Positions 28,467 through 35,953 of a stretch of DNA of 64,000 nt are shown piece by piece. The position numbers were made by a program, and so were the translations under genes. The stretch covers positions 124,001 through 188,000 of the forward strand of contig NZ_JAIXHL010000004.1 of the NCBI RefSeq assembly GCF_030145815.1, given 5' to 3'. Position 1 is the first letter of the stretch. The number at the start of each line of letters is the position of its first letter. The stretch is from Sphingomonas sp. (GTDB taxonomy: Bacteria; Pseudomonadota; Alphaproteobacteria; Sphingomonadales; Sphingomonadaceae). The notes under the pieces were generated by a model. The model saw only the letters and a list, made by a program, of their open reading frames with translations, had not been told where the DNA came from and did no database searches.

Positions 28467-29386
28467 TCCGTCCCTGCCCCGACCTGTTCCACCATATGCG
28501 CCTGCAACAGCGCCAGCCCCGCGTCGAACCGTGCAAAATCGCGCGGCCGGTCAAATCGGAACACGCGCAGCTGCCCCGCCATCTGCGCCACCTGCGCAAA
28601 CAATGCCGGGGCATCGCGCAGCATCAGCGCCCATTCCGCCCGGTACAGCGCCTGATACAGCTGCGCCACCGTCTCCGCCCCCGTGACCGGGGCAATCGCC
28701 GCGTCGCCATCCTCCGACCAGCCCAGGATATAGATCACCGCCAGCCCGGCAGCGTCCGGTACCGGCCCGGCGGTGCGCGGCGCATAATATTTGTCGCGCT
28801 GCAGCCGGTTCCCCACCGCCGCGCCGGGCGTCAGCCCCAGCGCGTCGATGGCGTCGCGCCACAGCTTCGTTTCCTTCGGTGCCCCGCGCACGATCATCCG
28901 CGGGTCGGCCGGATCGACCACGCACGTATCGTCGCACAGCAACGGCCAGCCCCGCTGCGCCATCCCGGCGGTCAGCGTCGATTTGCCCGCGCCCGACACC
29001 CCGGTAAAGGCCACCGCGCGCGCCCCCACCGCCACCGCACTACAATGCAGCGGCAACCATCCGCGCTGATAGCATAACACGCCCCACGCCGATCCGGTCA
29101 GGTACAGCAGCACATCGGCATCGTCGACCGACGCCGCCCGCGCAATCTCGATCCGCCGCCCGCCGGTGATGCGAAAGGTTAGGCCCGGCATCGCGTTGAA
29201 CCCGAAATCGTCCGCCGTCGCGTCGGGCCAGGCGCCCGCGCGCGGCACCACCGCGCCCGGCGCGGCCGCATCGCGCACCACGATCGCGACGTCCACGCTA
29301 TCCCTCGCCGCCACCGGCACCGCATCCGCCGCCACAAGGGGGATGTCAGACCGCACGTGCAGTTCGCCGATTCGATAATGGTGCAC
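28463..29386 (-). CDS. HPr-kinase-like lasso-peptide kinase
   Basis: A 307-aa P-loop protein of the HPr kinase/phosphorylase fold, with Walker A GVSGAGKS at 129-136 after LPLHCSAV (conserved His114), and an acidic DD pair in LLCDDTCVV. Homologues in lasso clusters phosphorylate the C-terminal Ser of the precursor; the precursor here ends in Ser. I place the start at the GTG at 29386 with GGGGG four bases upstream. The frame extends to 29470 but over a low-complexity stretch. First gene of the operon, overlapping the RRE gene by four bases. Confidence 0.8.
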   Translation of the reverse strand: MHHYRIGELHVRSDIPLVAADAVPVAARDSVDVAIVVRDAAAPGAVVPRAGAWPDATADDFGFNAMPGLTFRITGGRRIEIARAASVDDADVLLYLTGSAWGVLCYQRGWLPLHCSAVAVGARAVAFTGVSGAGKSTLTAGMAQRGWPLLCDDTCVVDPADPRMIVRGAPKETKLWRDAIDALGLTPGAAVGNRLQRDKYYAPRTAGPVPDAAGLAVIYILGWSEDGDAAIAPVTGAETVAQLYQALYRAEWALMLRDAPALFAQVAQMAGQLRVFRFDRPRDFARFDAGLALLQAHMVEQVGAGTE

Positions 29387-29841
29387 GATACCCCCGTCCG
29401 CCCCGCGTGCCGGATCGCACAGCGATGCACAAGAGCCCACGCCCACACCACGCCACGCCACCCCCGCCACAGCGTCAGCGTCAGCGTCAGCGTCAGCGCG
29501 GCAGATAATATCCCCGGCTCGCCTCGTCGCGCCGCGCCGCGCCGGTCGCGACCAGCGCCTCCAGCGGCCCCGTGTTCACATGCCCCGTCGTCATCCCCCA
29601 ACGCTACTCAGCACCGCCCCCGCTGACCAGCCCCACAAAATGCTTTCCTACACGCCCCGATCCGGCATATCCTCGCACCCGGCCCCGGCCCGCTCTGTGA
29701 ACCGCCCGAATCCCCCCGCCCACGTGCGCAACGATCTGGACGAACACGCCTTTTCGGCCCCGCAAGACCATCGCGATAGTGTAAAGCCAGTGTAAACTTC
29801 CGCCGCGTGACTCTGCCCGCGCGTTCCTTTATTGTTCCGCC
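29387..29841. other. Divergent intergenic region with hexamer repeat
   Basis: The stretch between the kinase and the polymerase holds no gene I can support. It contains a tandem AGCGTC hexamer repeated about 4.7 times (29471-29498). A minus-strand frame of 33 codons (29493-29594) has no family resemblance. Near the polymerase there is a direct repeat GTGTAAA-GCCA-GTGTAAA (29779-29796) and the LexA-type box at 29823-29837. Promoters for both directions must lie here. Confidence 0.6.
29823..29837 (+). promoter_or_regulatory. Candidate LexA (SOS) box GTTC-N7-GTTC
   Basis: GTTCCTTTATTGTTC is an exact fit to the alphaproteobacterial LexA operator GTTC-N7-GTTC. It ends five bases before the ATG of the Y-family DNA polymerase, a classic SOS target. 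Repression by blocking early transcription or initiation is inferred; binding is untested. Confidence 0.75.
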
Positions 29842-31146
29842 ATGGCCGACCCGGCATTCCTCGATCTTCCGCCCCGTCCGCTGCGCTGGCTGTATCTCGA
29901 CCTCAACAGCTATTTCGCGGCGGTTGAGCAGCAGTTGAACCCCGACCTGCGCGGCCGTCCGATCATCGTTGCCCCGGTCGACAGCGACACCACCGTCGCC
30001 ATCGCTGCCTCGGTCCAGGCCAAGCAATACGGCATCCGCACCGGCACCCCGGTGTGGGAGGCAAAGCGCCTGTGCCGCGACCTGATCGTCACCCCCGGCC
30101 AGCACGCGAAATATGTCGAGTTCCATGAGGCGATCGTCGCCGAAATCTGGCGGCACATCCCGGTCACCGCGGTCTGCTCGATCGACGAAGTCGCCTGCCG
30201 CCTGCTCGACAATGAAAACAGCCCCGAACAGGCGATGGCGCTCGCCCGGCGGATCAAGGCCGGGATCATCGCCAATGTCGGCGAATGCCTCACCAGTTCG
30301 GTCGGCATCGCCCCCAACCGCCTGCTGGCCAAGCTCGCCAGCGACATGGAAAAGCCCGACGGCCTGACCGTGCTGACGCAGGAGCAGCTGCCCGACCGCC
30401 TCTTCACGTTGAAGCTGCGCGACATCGCCGGCATCGGCGCCAAGATGGAAAAGCGCCTTGCGCAACAGGGCATCCTGGACATCGGCCAGCTGTGCGAACG
30501 TCGTCCGCGCGATGCTGGCTCTGCCTGGGGCGGGGTCAATGGCGACCGGCTCTGGTATCTGCTCCACGGCTTCGACCTGCCCGAAAAGCCGACGCAGAAC
30601 CGCACCATCGGTCACAGCCACGTGCTCAGCCCGCGCAAGCGCGGCCTCGAGCCCGTCCGCCTCACCGCCCGCCGCCTCGCCCTCAAATGCGCCGCCCGGC
30701 TGCGGCGCAAGGACTATGTCAGCCGCCTGCTGGTGCTCCACGCGAAGTTCGAGGATGACAAATCGGTCTGGCGCACCTCGATGAAGCTCCCCGCGACGCA
30801 GGACAGTTTCGCGATCCTCGCCGCGCTCGACGCCATCTTCCCCCGCCTCGCCGCCGCCGGTCGAACCCGCCCCGGCGGCTTCGCGATCCGCATGATCGGC
30901 GTCACCCTCTCCGAAATCGCCCCCGTCGGCGCGGCCCAGGACTCACTGTTCGCCGCGCTCGACCCCGACGACCCCCTCGCCCGCGAAACCCGCACCCTCT
31001 CGCTCAGCAAGGCGATGGACCGGATCAACGAGAAGTTCGGCCGCCATGCCGTCTCGGTCGGGCCGATGGACGGCAGCCGCACCGACCGCGTCGGTACCAA
31101 GATCGCCTTTGGCCGCATCCCCGATCTGGACGAATTCCACGAATGA
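29842..31146 (+). CDS. Y-family translesion DNA polymerase (DinB/Pol IV-like)
   Basis: Error-prone polymerase for bypass of damaged bases. The 434-aa sequence has the Y-family active site: Asp20 in YLDLNSYFAAVEQ and the SIDE motif at 113-116 with catalytic Asp115 and Glu116. The helix-hairpin-helix thumb follows (IAGIGAKMEKRL), then a little-finger domain. It lacks the extra C-terminal Pol V features and resembles the DinB-like form common in alphaproteobacteria rather than ImuB, since the catalytic acids are present. A LexA-type box sits directly upstream, which suggests damage induction. Confidence 0.88.
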   Translation: MADPAFLDLPPRPLRWLYLDLNSYFAAVEQQLNPDLRGRPIIVAPVDSDTTVAIAASVQAKQYGIRTGTPVWEAKRLCRDLIVTPGQHAKYVEFHEAIVAEIWRHIPVTAVCSIDEVACRLLDNENSPEQAMALARRIKAGIIANVGECLTSSVGIAPNRLLAKLASDMEKPDGLTVLTQEQLPDRLFTLKLRDIAGIGAKMEKRLAQQGILDIGQLCERRPRDAGSAWGGVNGDRLWYLLHGFDLPEKPTQNRTIGHSHVLSPRKRGLEPVRLTARRLALKCAARLRRKDYVSRLLVLHAKFEDDKSVWRTSMKLPATQDSFAILAALDAIFPRLAAAGRTRPGGFAIRMIGVTLSEIAPVGAAQDSLFAALDPDDPLARETRTLSLSKAMDRINEKFGRHAVSVGPMDGSRTDRVGTKIAFGRIPDLDEFHE

Positions 31147-31244
31147 GACGGGATATTGTATCGATGCGACGCAATATGCGTTGGATGTCTGTTATCCGTT
31201 ATATCTTGACCCCCGATGCTGCGTGCGCAAAGGAAAGTCCTGCT

Positions 31245-31628
31245 ATGAACATGCGTCTCCTCCCCGCCGCCGCGGTCGCGCTGCTCGCGCTGTCCGCCTG
31301 TAACCCCGAACCCGAAGTGATCAGCGAACGCGCACCCGATCCGATGGAATCGCAGCTTGCGAACGCCGCGCCGGTCGAACTGCCGCCGTCGATCAAGGCG
31401 ACCGTATCGATGCGCTGCCAGCCGGGCAATGCGCTCGTGTTCGTCGAATTCTTCAACCAGGACAAGCTGGTCACCGTCGCCACCGAAAAGGGCGGCACCA
31501 AGACTCGCCTGACCGCGCCGGAAGCAGGCCAGCCCTTCACCGCCGAGGGCGGCTGGAAGCTGACCGGCACCCCGGAATCGGCCACCGTCGAAATCCCGGG
31601 CAAGGGCACGCTGACCTGCAAGGGCTAA
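31245..31628 (+). CDS. Small lipoprotein, possibly lysozyme-inhibitor-like
   Basis: A 127-aa predicted lipoprotein. The signal peptide MNMRLLPAAAVALLALSAC ends in a lipobox with the lipidated Cys. After an acidic linker comes a compact domain with two cysteines (MRCQPGN and TLTCKG, likely disulfide-bonded) and a central GGWKLTG. This arrangement resembles the MliC-type inhibitors of C-type lysozyme, but the match is by pattern only. I use the ATG at 31245; the frame is open upstream to 31143, overlapping the polymerase end, without a signal peptide at that start. A strong terminator follows. Confidence 0.7.
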   Translation: MNMRLLPAAAVALLALSACNPEPEVISERAPDPMESQLANAAPVELPPSIKATVSMRCQPGNALVFVEFFNQDKLVTVATEKGGTKTRLTAPEAGQPFTAEGGWKLTGTPESATVEIPGKGTLTCKG

Positions 31629-31650
31629 GCGCCGCACCAATCCATCCAAC

Positions 31651-31681
31651 AAAAGGGCCGGCATCTGTCGGCCCTTTTTTT
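31651..31681 (+). terminator. Rho-independent terminator
   Basis: Stem GGGCCG / CGGCCC with an eight-base loop, followed by seven T residues, 22 bases after the lipoprotein stop codon. AAAA before the stem would let it work weakly on the other strand as well. Confidence 0.9.
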
Positions 31682-31761
31682 GTGCGCGTCCCGCCCTGTC
31701 GGTTGCGCTCCCCCCGCCGCTGCGCCACCTTGCCAGCGAGTTGGATCAGGGAGCGGAGCGG

Positions 31762-32499
31762 GTGGCGACGATCGCAGTCTACAGCCTCAAGGGCGGCGTC
31801 GGCAAAACCTCACTGGCGGTCAACCTTGCCTGGTCCGCCGCGACCCGTTCCGCGCGCCGCACCCTGCTTTGGGACCTCGACCCCCAGGCCGCCTCGACCT
31901 TCCTGCTGGGCGGCGGACAGGGCAAGGCGACCGCCCAATCGGTGTTCAGCAAGGATGTCGAACCGGCCAAGCTGATCCGGTCGACCGACATCGACCGGCT
32001 CGACCTGCTCGGCGCCGACGCGTCGCTGCGCGGCCTCGACCTGCTGTTCCACGAACTCGACAAGAAGAAGCGGCTCGCCAAATTGCTCGGCCAGCTCGAC
32101 GGTGCCTATGACCGGATGATCCTGGATTGCCCGCCGGGCCTCACCGAAACCAGCGAACAGGTGATGCGCGCCGCCGATCTGATCGTGGTGCCGGTCATCC
32201 CCTCCCCGCTCTCGCAGCGCGCGCTGGACGAGGTCGAGCGGCATCTGGGCGGAAAGGCGAAGGTGCCGCTGATGCCGGTCCATTCGATGGTCGACCGCCG
32301 CCGCCGCCTTCATGCCGAAGCGTTGGCGCGTCATCCCGACTGGCCCGTCATCCCGATGGCCAGCCTGATCGAAGGGATGGCGGTGCGCCGCGCCCCGCTC
32401 GGTGCCTTCGCCCCGCGCAGCCCGGGCGCGCTGGCGGTCGATGCGCTGTGGCAGGCGATCGAAAGGCGCCTCGCCGCGCCGCGCAAAGGGACCAAATGA
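31762..32499 (+). CDS. ParA-family ATPase
   Basis: Walker-type cytomotive ATPase of 245 aa. It has the deviant Walker A KGGVGKTS near residue 12 with the signature lysine, switch I DLDPQAAS, and switch II DCPPGLTE. There is no ParB partner beside it, so it is an orphan ParA, perhaps positioning a protein or complex rather than a replicon. I prefer the GTG at 31762, with AGGGAG and GGAG upstream, over the TTG at 31741. Its stop overlaps the aat start by four bases, a link to protein turnover that may be only positional. Confidence 0.85.
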   Translation: MATIAVYSLKGGVGKTSLAVNLAWSAATRSARRTLLWDLDPQAASTFLLGGGQGKATAQSVFSKDVEPAKLIRSTDIDRLDLLGADASLRGLDLLFHELDKKKRLAKLLGQLDGAYDRMILDCPPGLTETSEQVMRAADLIVVPVIPSPLSQRALDEVERHLGGKAKVPLMPVHSMVDRRRRLHAEALARHPDWPVIPMASLIEGMAVRRAPLGAFAPRSPGALAVDALWQAIERRLAAPRKGTK

Positions 32500-33251
32500 C
32501 GCGGCACACCGCCCGCGCCAGCGATCTCGACCCTGATCTGGTGCTGCGCGCCTATGCGATGGGCGTGTTCCCGATGTCCGAACATCGCGACGACCCCAGC
32601 GTCTTCTGGGTCGAACCGCGCCAGCGTGCGATCCTCCCGCTCGACGGCTTCCACCTCTCGCGCTCGCTGCGCAAGACGCTCGTCGCCGATCGCTTCCGCA
32701 TCACCGCCGACACCGCGTTCGAACAGGTGATCGCGCTCTGCGCCGAAAGCGCCGAAGACCGGCCCGACACCTGGATCAACCCCGCGATCGAGCGCGTCTT
32801 CACCGCGCTGCACCGGCGCGGCTTTGCCCATTCGGTCGAATGCTGGGACGGCGACCGGCTGGTGGGTGGCCTCTACGGCCTCGCGCTCGGCCGCGCCTTT
32901 TTCGGCGAAAGCATGGTCAGCCGCGCGCGCGATGCGTCAAAGGTCGCGATCGCGGCGCTGGTCGCCCGGCTGCGCCTCGGCGGCTTCACCTTGCTCGACT
33001 GCCAGTTCATGACCGACCACCTCGCCTCATTGGGCGCGGTGGAAATCCCGCGCGACGATTATCTCTCGTTGCTGTCAGACTCGCTCGGCGAAGGTGCTGC
33101 CGGTCTGGCAGCAGCCGCAGGCGGCGTCGCCTCGGTCTCGGCCGATTTCGGTGCGCTCGATCGCTTGGGCGCGTCCGGAGCGCTACCGCCCACCACCTCG
33201 CCGCCGGTATCGGGGAAGGTCATCGCACAGCTCTTGACCCACACGTCATAG
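32496..33251 (+). CDS. aat: Leucyl/phenylalanyl-tRNA--protein transferase
   Basis: N-end-rule enzyme that moves Leu or Phe from tRNA to proteins with N-terminal Lys or Arg, marking them for ClpAP. The 251-aa product has the family motifs AYAMGVFPMSE near the start, WVEPRQRAILPLDGFH, DTWINPAIERVF, and the signature GGLYGLALGRAFFGESMVS with LDCQFMTDHLASLGA. The ATG overlaps the ParA stop. The C-terminus continues about 55 residues past the usual end and runs 193 bases into the oppositely oriented DUF2155 gene; both frames look genuine. Confidence 0.93.
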   Translation: MTRHTARASDLDPDLVLRAYAMGVFPMSEHRDDPSVFWVEPRQRAILPLDGFHLSRSLRKTLVADRFRITADTAFEQVIALCAESAEDRPDTWINPAIERVFTALHRRGFAHSVECWDGDRLVGGLYGLALGRAFFGESMVSRARDASKVAIAALVARLRLGGFTLLDCQFMTDHLASLGAVEIPRDDYLSLLSDSLGEGAAGLAAAAGGVASVSADFGALDRLGASGALPPTTSPPVSGKVIAQLLTHTS

Positions 33252-33712
33252 ATCGGGTGCTGCACGACATTGAGCGCAGGGCGCTCCTTGTACAGCCAGC
33301 CGGAAAAGACCCGCGCGACCTTGCCATCGGTGCCGCGAATATCGACCTGCGCGAACGCCCCGGTCAGCTGATCGGTCTCCCACGGCGCAGTCTTTTCGCA
33401 CGCGCGCAGCCGCACGATGACATCGCCCGCGCGCACCGCCTGCCCCGGCTTCAGCGTCAGCTCGCGCGCGACGCCGTTGCGCTTGTTGAGCAGGCCCAGC
33501 ACCGCCACCCGCTCGGCCATCGGGGTCACGCCCGTCACCGACGCGGTCGGCCCGGCATCGACCGCGACGACCTCCGCCCCGGCCGCGCCCGCAGCCTTGG
33601 GCTGGACCTCGACCGTATCCACGGCATCGGCCTTGTTCTCAGCCGGCTTGCCGCCGCACGCCGCAAGCGCGACCGGCGCCAGCAGCAGCGCAGCCATCCG
33701 GCCCGGGCGCAT
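33059..33712 (-). CDS. DUF2155 lipoprotein
   Basis: A 217-aa predicted lipoprotein starting MRPGRMAALLLAPVALAACGG, with the lipobox Cys near 19. The DUF2155 domain is recognisable: AERVAVLGLLNKRNG, a Cys in RLRACEKTAPWE, FAQVDIRG, FSGWLYKERPALNVVQHP and YDVWVKSC. Two cysteines may form a disulfide. Function unknown; in alphaproteobacteria it often sits beside the NDUFA12-family gene, as here. The ATG overlaps the stop of that gene by one base (TGATG). The disordered C-terminal tail overlaps the 3' end of aat on the other strand. Confidence 0.85.
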   Translation of the reverse strand: MRPGRMAALLLAPVALAACGGKPAENKADAVDTVEVQPKAAGAAGAEVVAVDAGPTASVTGVTPMAERVAVLGLLNKRNGVARELTLKPGQAVRAGDVIVRLRACEKTAPWETDQLTGAFAQVDIRGTDGKVARVFSGWLYKERPALNVVQHPIYDVWVKSCAMTFPDTGGEVVGGSAPDAPKRSSAPKSAETEATPPAAAARPAAPSPSESDSNER

Positions 33713-34104
33713 CAGGCGCCGGGCGTCCAGGCTTCGTAATCGCCCGTCGCACCCACGCGCTGGCCGCCCTTTTCGAGCGCACCCGGCGGACGATAGGCGA
33801 GCGCGCTGCCGGTCAGATTCGGCACGGCAGGCTGTTCCCATTTGCGAACCGGCGGCAGCGCGCGATCGGGCACATCGTCGATCTGGTGGTGCAGCCAGCT
33901 GAACCATTCCGGCGGCACCCGGCTCGAATCATTCGACCCCTTGTAGATCACCCAGCGGCGCGGACGGCCGTGCATGTCGGCCCCGCCCTGAAAATACAGG
34001 TTGCCGAGCGCGTCCTCGCCAACCTGATCCTTGCCGCGCAGCCCGACCCAGGTGCCGAAGTTGGAGCCATTCCACCAGGTGAAGATGTTCGCGAAGATTC
34101 CCAT
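33712..34104 (-). CDS. NADH:ubiquinone oxidoreductase NDUFA12-family subunit
   Basis: A 130-aa homologue of the mitochondrial complex I accessory subunit NDUFA12 (B17.2), typical of alphaproteobacteria. It has the N-terminal FANIFTWWNGSNFGTW, then DALGNLYFQG, RPRRWVIYKG and PEWFSWLHH, which are the conserved core. The protein is expected to associate with complex I at the membrane. The ATG at 34104 was chosen over a longer frame that adds 16 unrelated residues. It is followed, with a one-base overlap, by the DUF2155 gene. Confidence 0.92.
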   Translation of the reverse strand: MGIFANIFTWWNGSNFGTWVGLRGKDQVGEDALGNLYFQGGADMHGRPRRWVIYKGSNDSSRVPPEWFSWLHHQIDDVPDRALPPVRKWEQPAVPNLTGSALAYRPPGALEKGGQRVGATGDYEAWTPGA

Positions 34105-34161
34105 GGCCCGCGCTTTACGCGGCCCGGGGCGGCTGGGCAACGGGGGATGCACGCAGGAGTG

Positions 34162-34617
34162 TCACCACCGCACCTTGTCCCCCGGCGAAATCCCCAGCTC
34201 CGCCGCGCGGCCGCCATTGATTTCCAGCACCGCGGCGACCGGCTCGCCCGACCGCACCTGATCCTCCGAAAAGGGTATCGTGTTCTCGGCGATGGTCGCG
34301 ATCGTACCGTCGGCGCGGATGAAGATGATGTCGAGCGACGTCGGCGTGTCCTTCATCCAGAAGCTCGCCGCGCGCGGGGCGCCGCCTTCGGGGGGATAGG
34401 GCGCGAACAACATGCCGCCATCGGCGGGGATGCCGGTGCGGAACATCAGCCCCCGCTTCTGTTCCTCGGGCGTGCGCGCGACATCGACCTTGAACACATG
34501 GCGATTCGTGCCCGACTCGATCGTCACCGTCGCGGTCTTGGCCTCTGCTTGCGTCGCGGCATCGCCATCCTGTGCGGTACAGCCGGGAACCAGCAGCGCC
34601 GCGCTCAGCGCGACCAT
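34162..34617 (-). CDS. DUF192 family lipoprotein
   Basis: A 151-aa exported protein of the DUF192 family. The start MVALSAALLVPGC carries a short signal with a likely lipobox Cys. The domain shows VDVARTPEEQKRGLMFR, MLFAPYPP, FWMKDTPTSLDIIFI, and VLEINGGRAAELGISPGDKV. The role of the family is not known; the beta-barrel-like fold is small and periplasmic. The ATG at 34617 lies 10 bases after the stop of the cold-shock gene, so the two are probably one transcript. No strong ribosome site is visible, and a GTG one codon upstream is also possible. Confidence 0.85.
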   Translation of the reverse strand: MVALSAALLVPGCTAQDGDAATQAEAKTATVTIESGTNRHVFKVDVARTPEEQKRGLMFRTGIPADGGMLFAPYPPEGGAPRAASFWMKDTPTSLDIIFIRADGTIATIAENTIPFSEDQVRSGEPVAAVLEINGGRAAELGISPGDKVRW

Positions 34618-34627
34618 CACCGCGCGG

Positions 34628-35218
34628 TCAGGCCGGCTCCACCACGACCGCGAGCGGCCCTTTTTCGCCCTCGACGATGCGGGCACGCAGCGGCTGATCA
34701 GGTTCGATGTCATAAATCTCCGCTCGGCGCAGGGTTTCCATATGCACGAATATATCGGCGCTATCGCCGTCGCGCACCAGAAAGCCATAGCCCTTGAGCC
34801 GGTTGAACCATTTGACGGTCACCGGTTCGAACGGCCCGGCTTCCTCGATCAGCTTGATCCGGTCGATCCGGTCGCCCGCGCCGGGGCGCAGCCGCACCGG
34901 CTCGACCGCGTCGGTCAGGTCGATCGACAGGATATCCTTCGCCTGCAGCCCGCGTTCGCGCTGCACCACCGAACACTTGACCCGCGCCCCTTCGGGCAGG
35001 CTGCGGCGGCCATGCGGCTGCAGCACCGAAAAGTGGATCAGGATATCGCCGGCGTCGGCATCATCGGCGACGATAAAGCCAAAGCCGCGCGTCACGTCGA
35101 ACCATTTGACCGTGCCCCAATGGGTCTCATCGTCGGCGTCGCGAACGAGCATCGGGGACATCGCCGGCTCATCCGGTTCCCCCTCCAGAATCGGCACGCG
35201 CTGCAGGTCGGCTCGCAT
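34628..35218 (-). CDS. Double cold-shock-domain protein
   Basis: A 196-aa protein with two cold-shock domains in tandem, at about residues 33-100 and 130-195. Each has the RNP1-type motif: [10 protein letters not shown] in the first and [10 protein letters not shown] in the second, and each begins with TVKWF. The RNP2-type motif is DILIHFSVL in the first and [10 protein letters not shown] in the second. It should bind single-stranded RNA or DNA and act as an RNA chaperone or regulator. The double-domain form is typical of alphaproteobacteria. Transcribed ahead of the DUF192 gene. Confidence 0.9.
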   Translation of the reverse strand: MRADLQRVPILEGEPDEPAMSPMLVRDADDETHWGTVKWFDVTRGFGFIVADDADAGDILIHFSVLQPHGRRSLPEGARVKCSVVQRERGLQAKDILSIDLTDAVEPVRLRPGAGDRIDRIKLIEEAGPFEPVTVKWFNRLKGYGFLVRDGDSADIFVHMETLRRAEIYDIEPDQPLRARIVEGEKGPLAVVVEPA

Positions 35219-35283
35219 TACACTATTTCCCCCTGACCGGCGATATTAACACAGCATTTCGCGAAGGTGCGAATCCTTTGTGG

Positions 35284-35817
35284 TTAATGGTCGTCGAGCA
35301 GGAAATCCGGGTCATCACCCGGATTCATCCGCGCCAGTTGCCAGGCCAGCCCCGGCGCATGCCCCGCGCGCACCATCGCCGCCACCTGCTTGGCGATCCC
35401 CGCGCGATCGGCCGGTTCGGCGGCGAACGGCCCGATTCGCTTGCGCCGGGCAAAGTCGATCGCGCTCTGTCCGACCCGCGCATCGACCTGTGGCGCGATC
35501 GCCTCGGCATCCTCCGCCTGCACCCCGGCATGGCGCAGCGCCTCGCCCACCCGGCGCGCGCCCAGCCCCCGGCGCGCCATCGCCGCCGCCTTGCTCTCGG
35601 CATAGAGGCGGTCGTTGACATAGCCCAGCTCGGCAAAGCGTTCCGCGATTTCCGTGGGGTCGGGCGGCGTTCCGTCATAGCCGCGCTCGCGGATCTTGCG
35701 GGTCAGATAGGCGGCCAGCTTCCCCCGCGTCGTCGCGAACCGCTCGACATAACGCAGCGCCAGCCGATCCAGCGCAGGGCGGTCCAAAGGCGGGACAGGG
35801 CGGCGAGTGGGGCGCAT
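35284..35817 (-). CDS. recX: RecX-family regulator of RecA
   Basis: A 177-aa protein of the RecX family, which binds RecA filaments and modulates recombination and SOS. It has three-helix repeats with RYVERFATTRGKLAAYLTRK, the second repeat ERFAELGYVNDRLYAES, GLGARRVGEALRHAGV, and a third FARRKRIGPFA. The ATG at 35817 was chosen over the frame from 35928, whose first 37 residues look unrelated. No recA is nearby, which is common for alphaproteobacterial recX. It is a monocistronic gene facing the acyl-AMP ligase in divergent orientation. Confidence 0.85.
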   Translation of the reverse strand: MRPTRRPVPPLDRPALDRLALRYVERFATTRGKLAAYLTRKIRERGYDGTPPDPTEIAERFAELGYVNDRLYAESKAAAMARRGLGARRVGEALRHAGVQAEDAEAIAPQVDARVGQSAIDFARRKRIGPFAAEPADRAGIAKQVAAMVRAGHAPGLAWQLARMNPGDDPDFLLDDH

Positions 35818-35953
35818 GCGCCTTGTTTGTGCCACACTGACAACCGAATTTGAACGCCAGAGCGTAGCAGAGCCGCCCGCATTTCTGATGTGGGGCCTAT
35901 CGTCGATGACGGGCGGGTGGCCTGACACGATCAGGGGGCACGGATTTTAGGAT

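Noticed and set aside
29493..29594. 33-codon minus-strand frame ahead of the lasso kinase, considered as a second precursor.
   Set aside because: It lacks the lasso leader pattern and an acidic residue at core position 7-9 after a Thr, and ends in the hexamer repeat.
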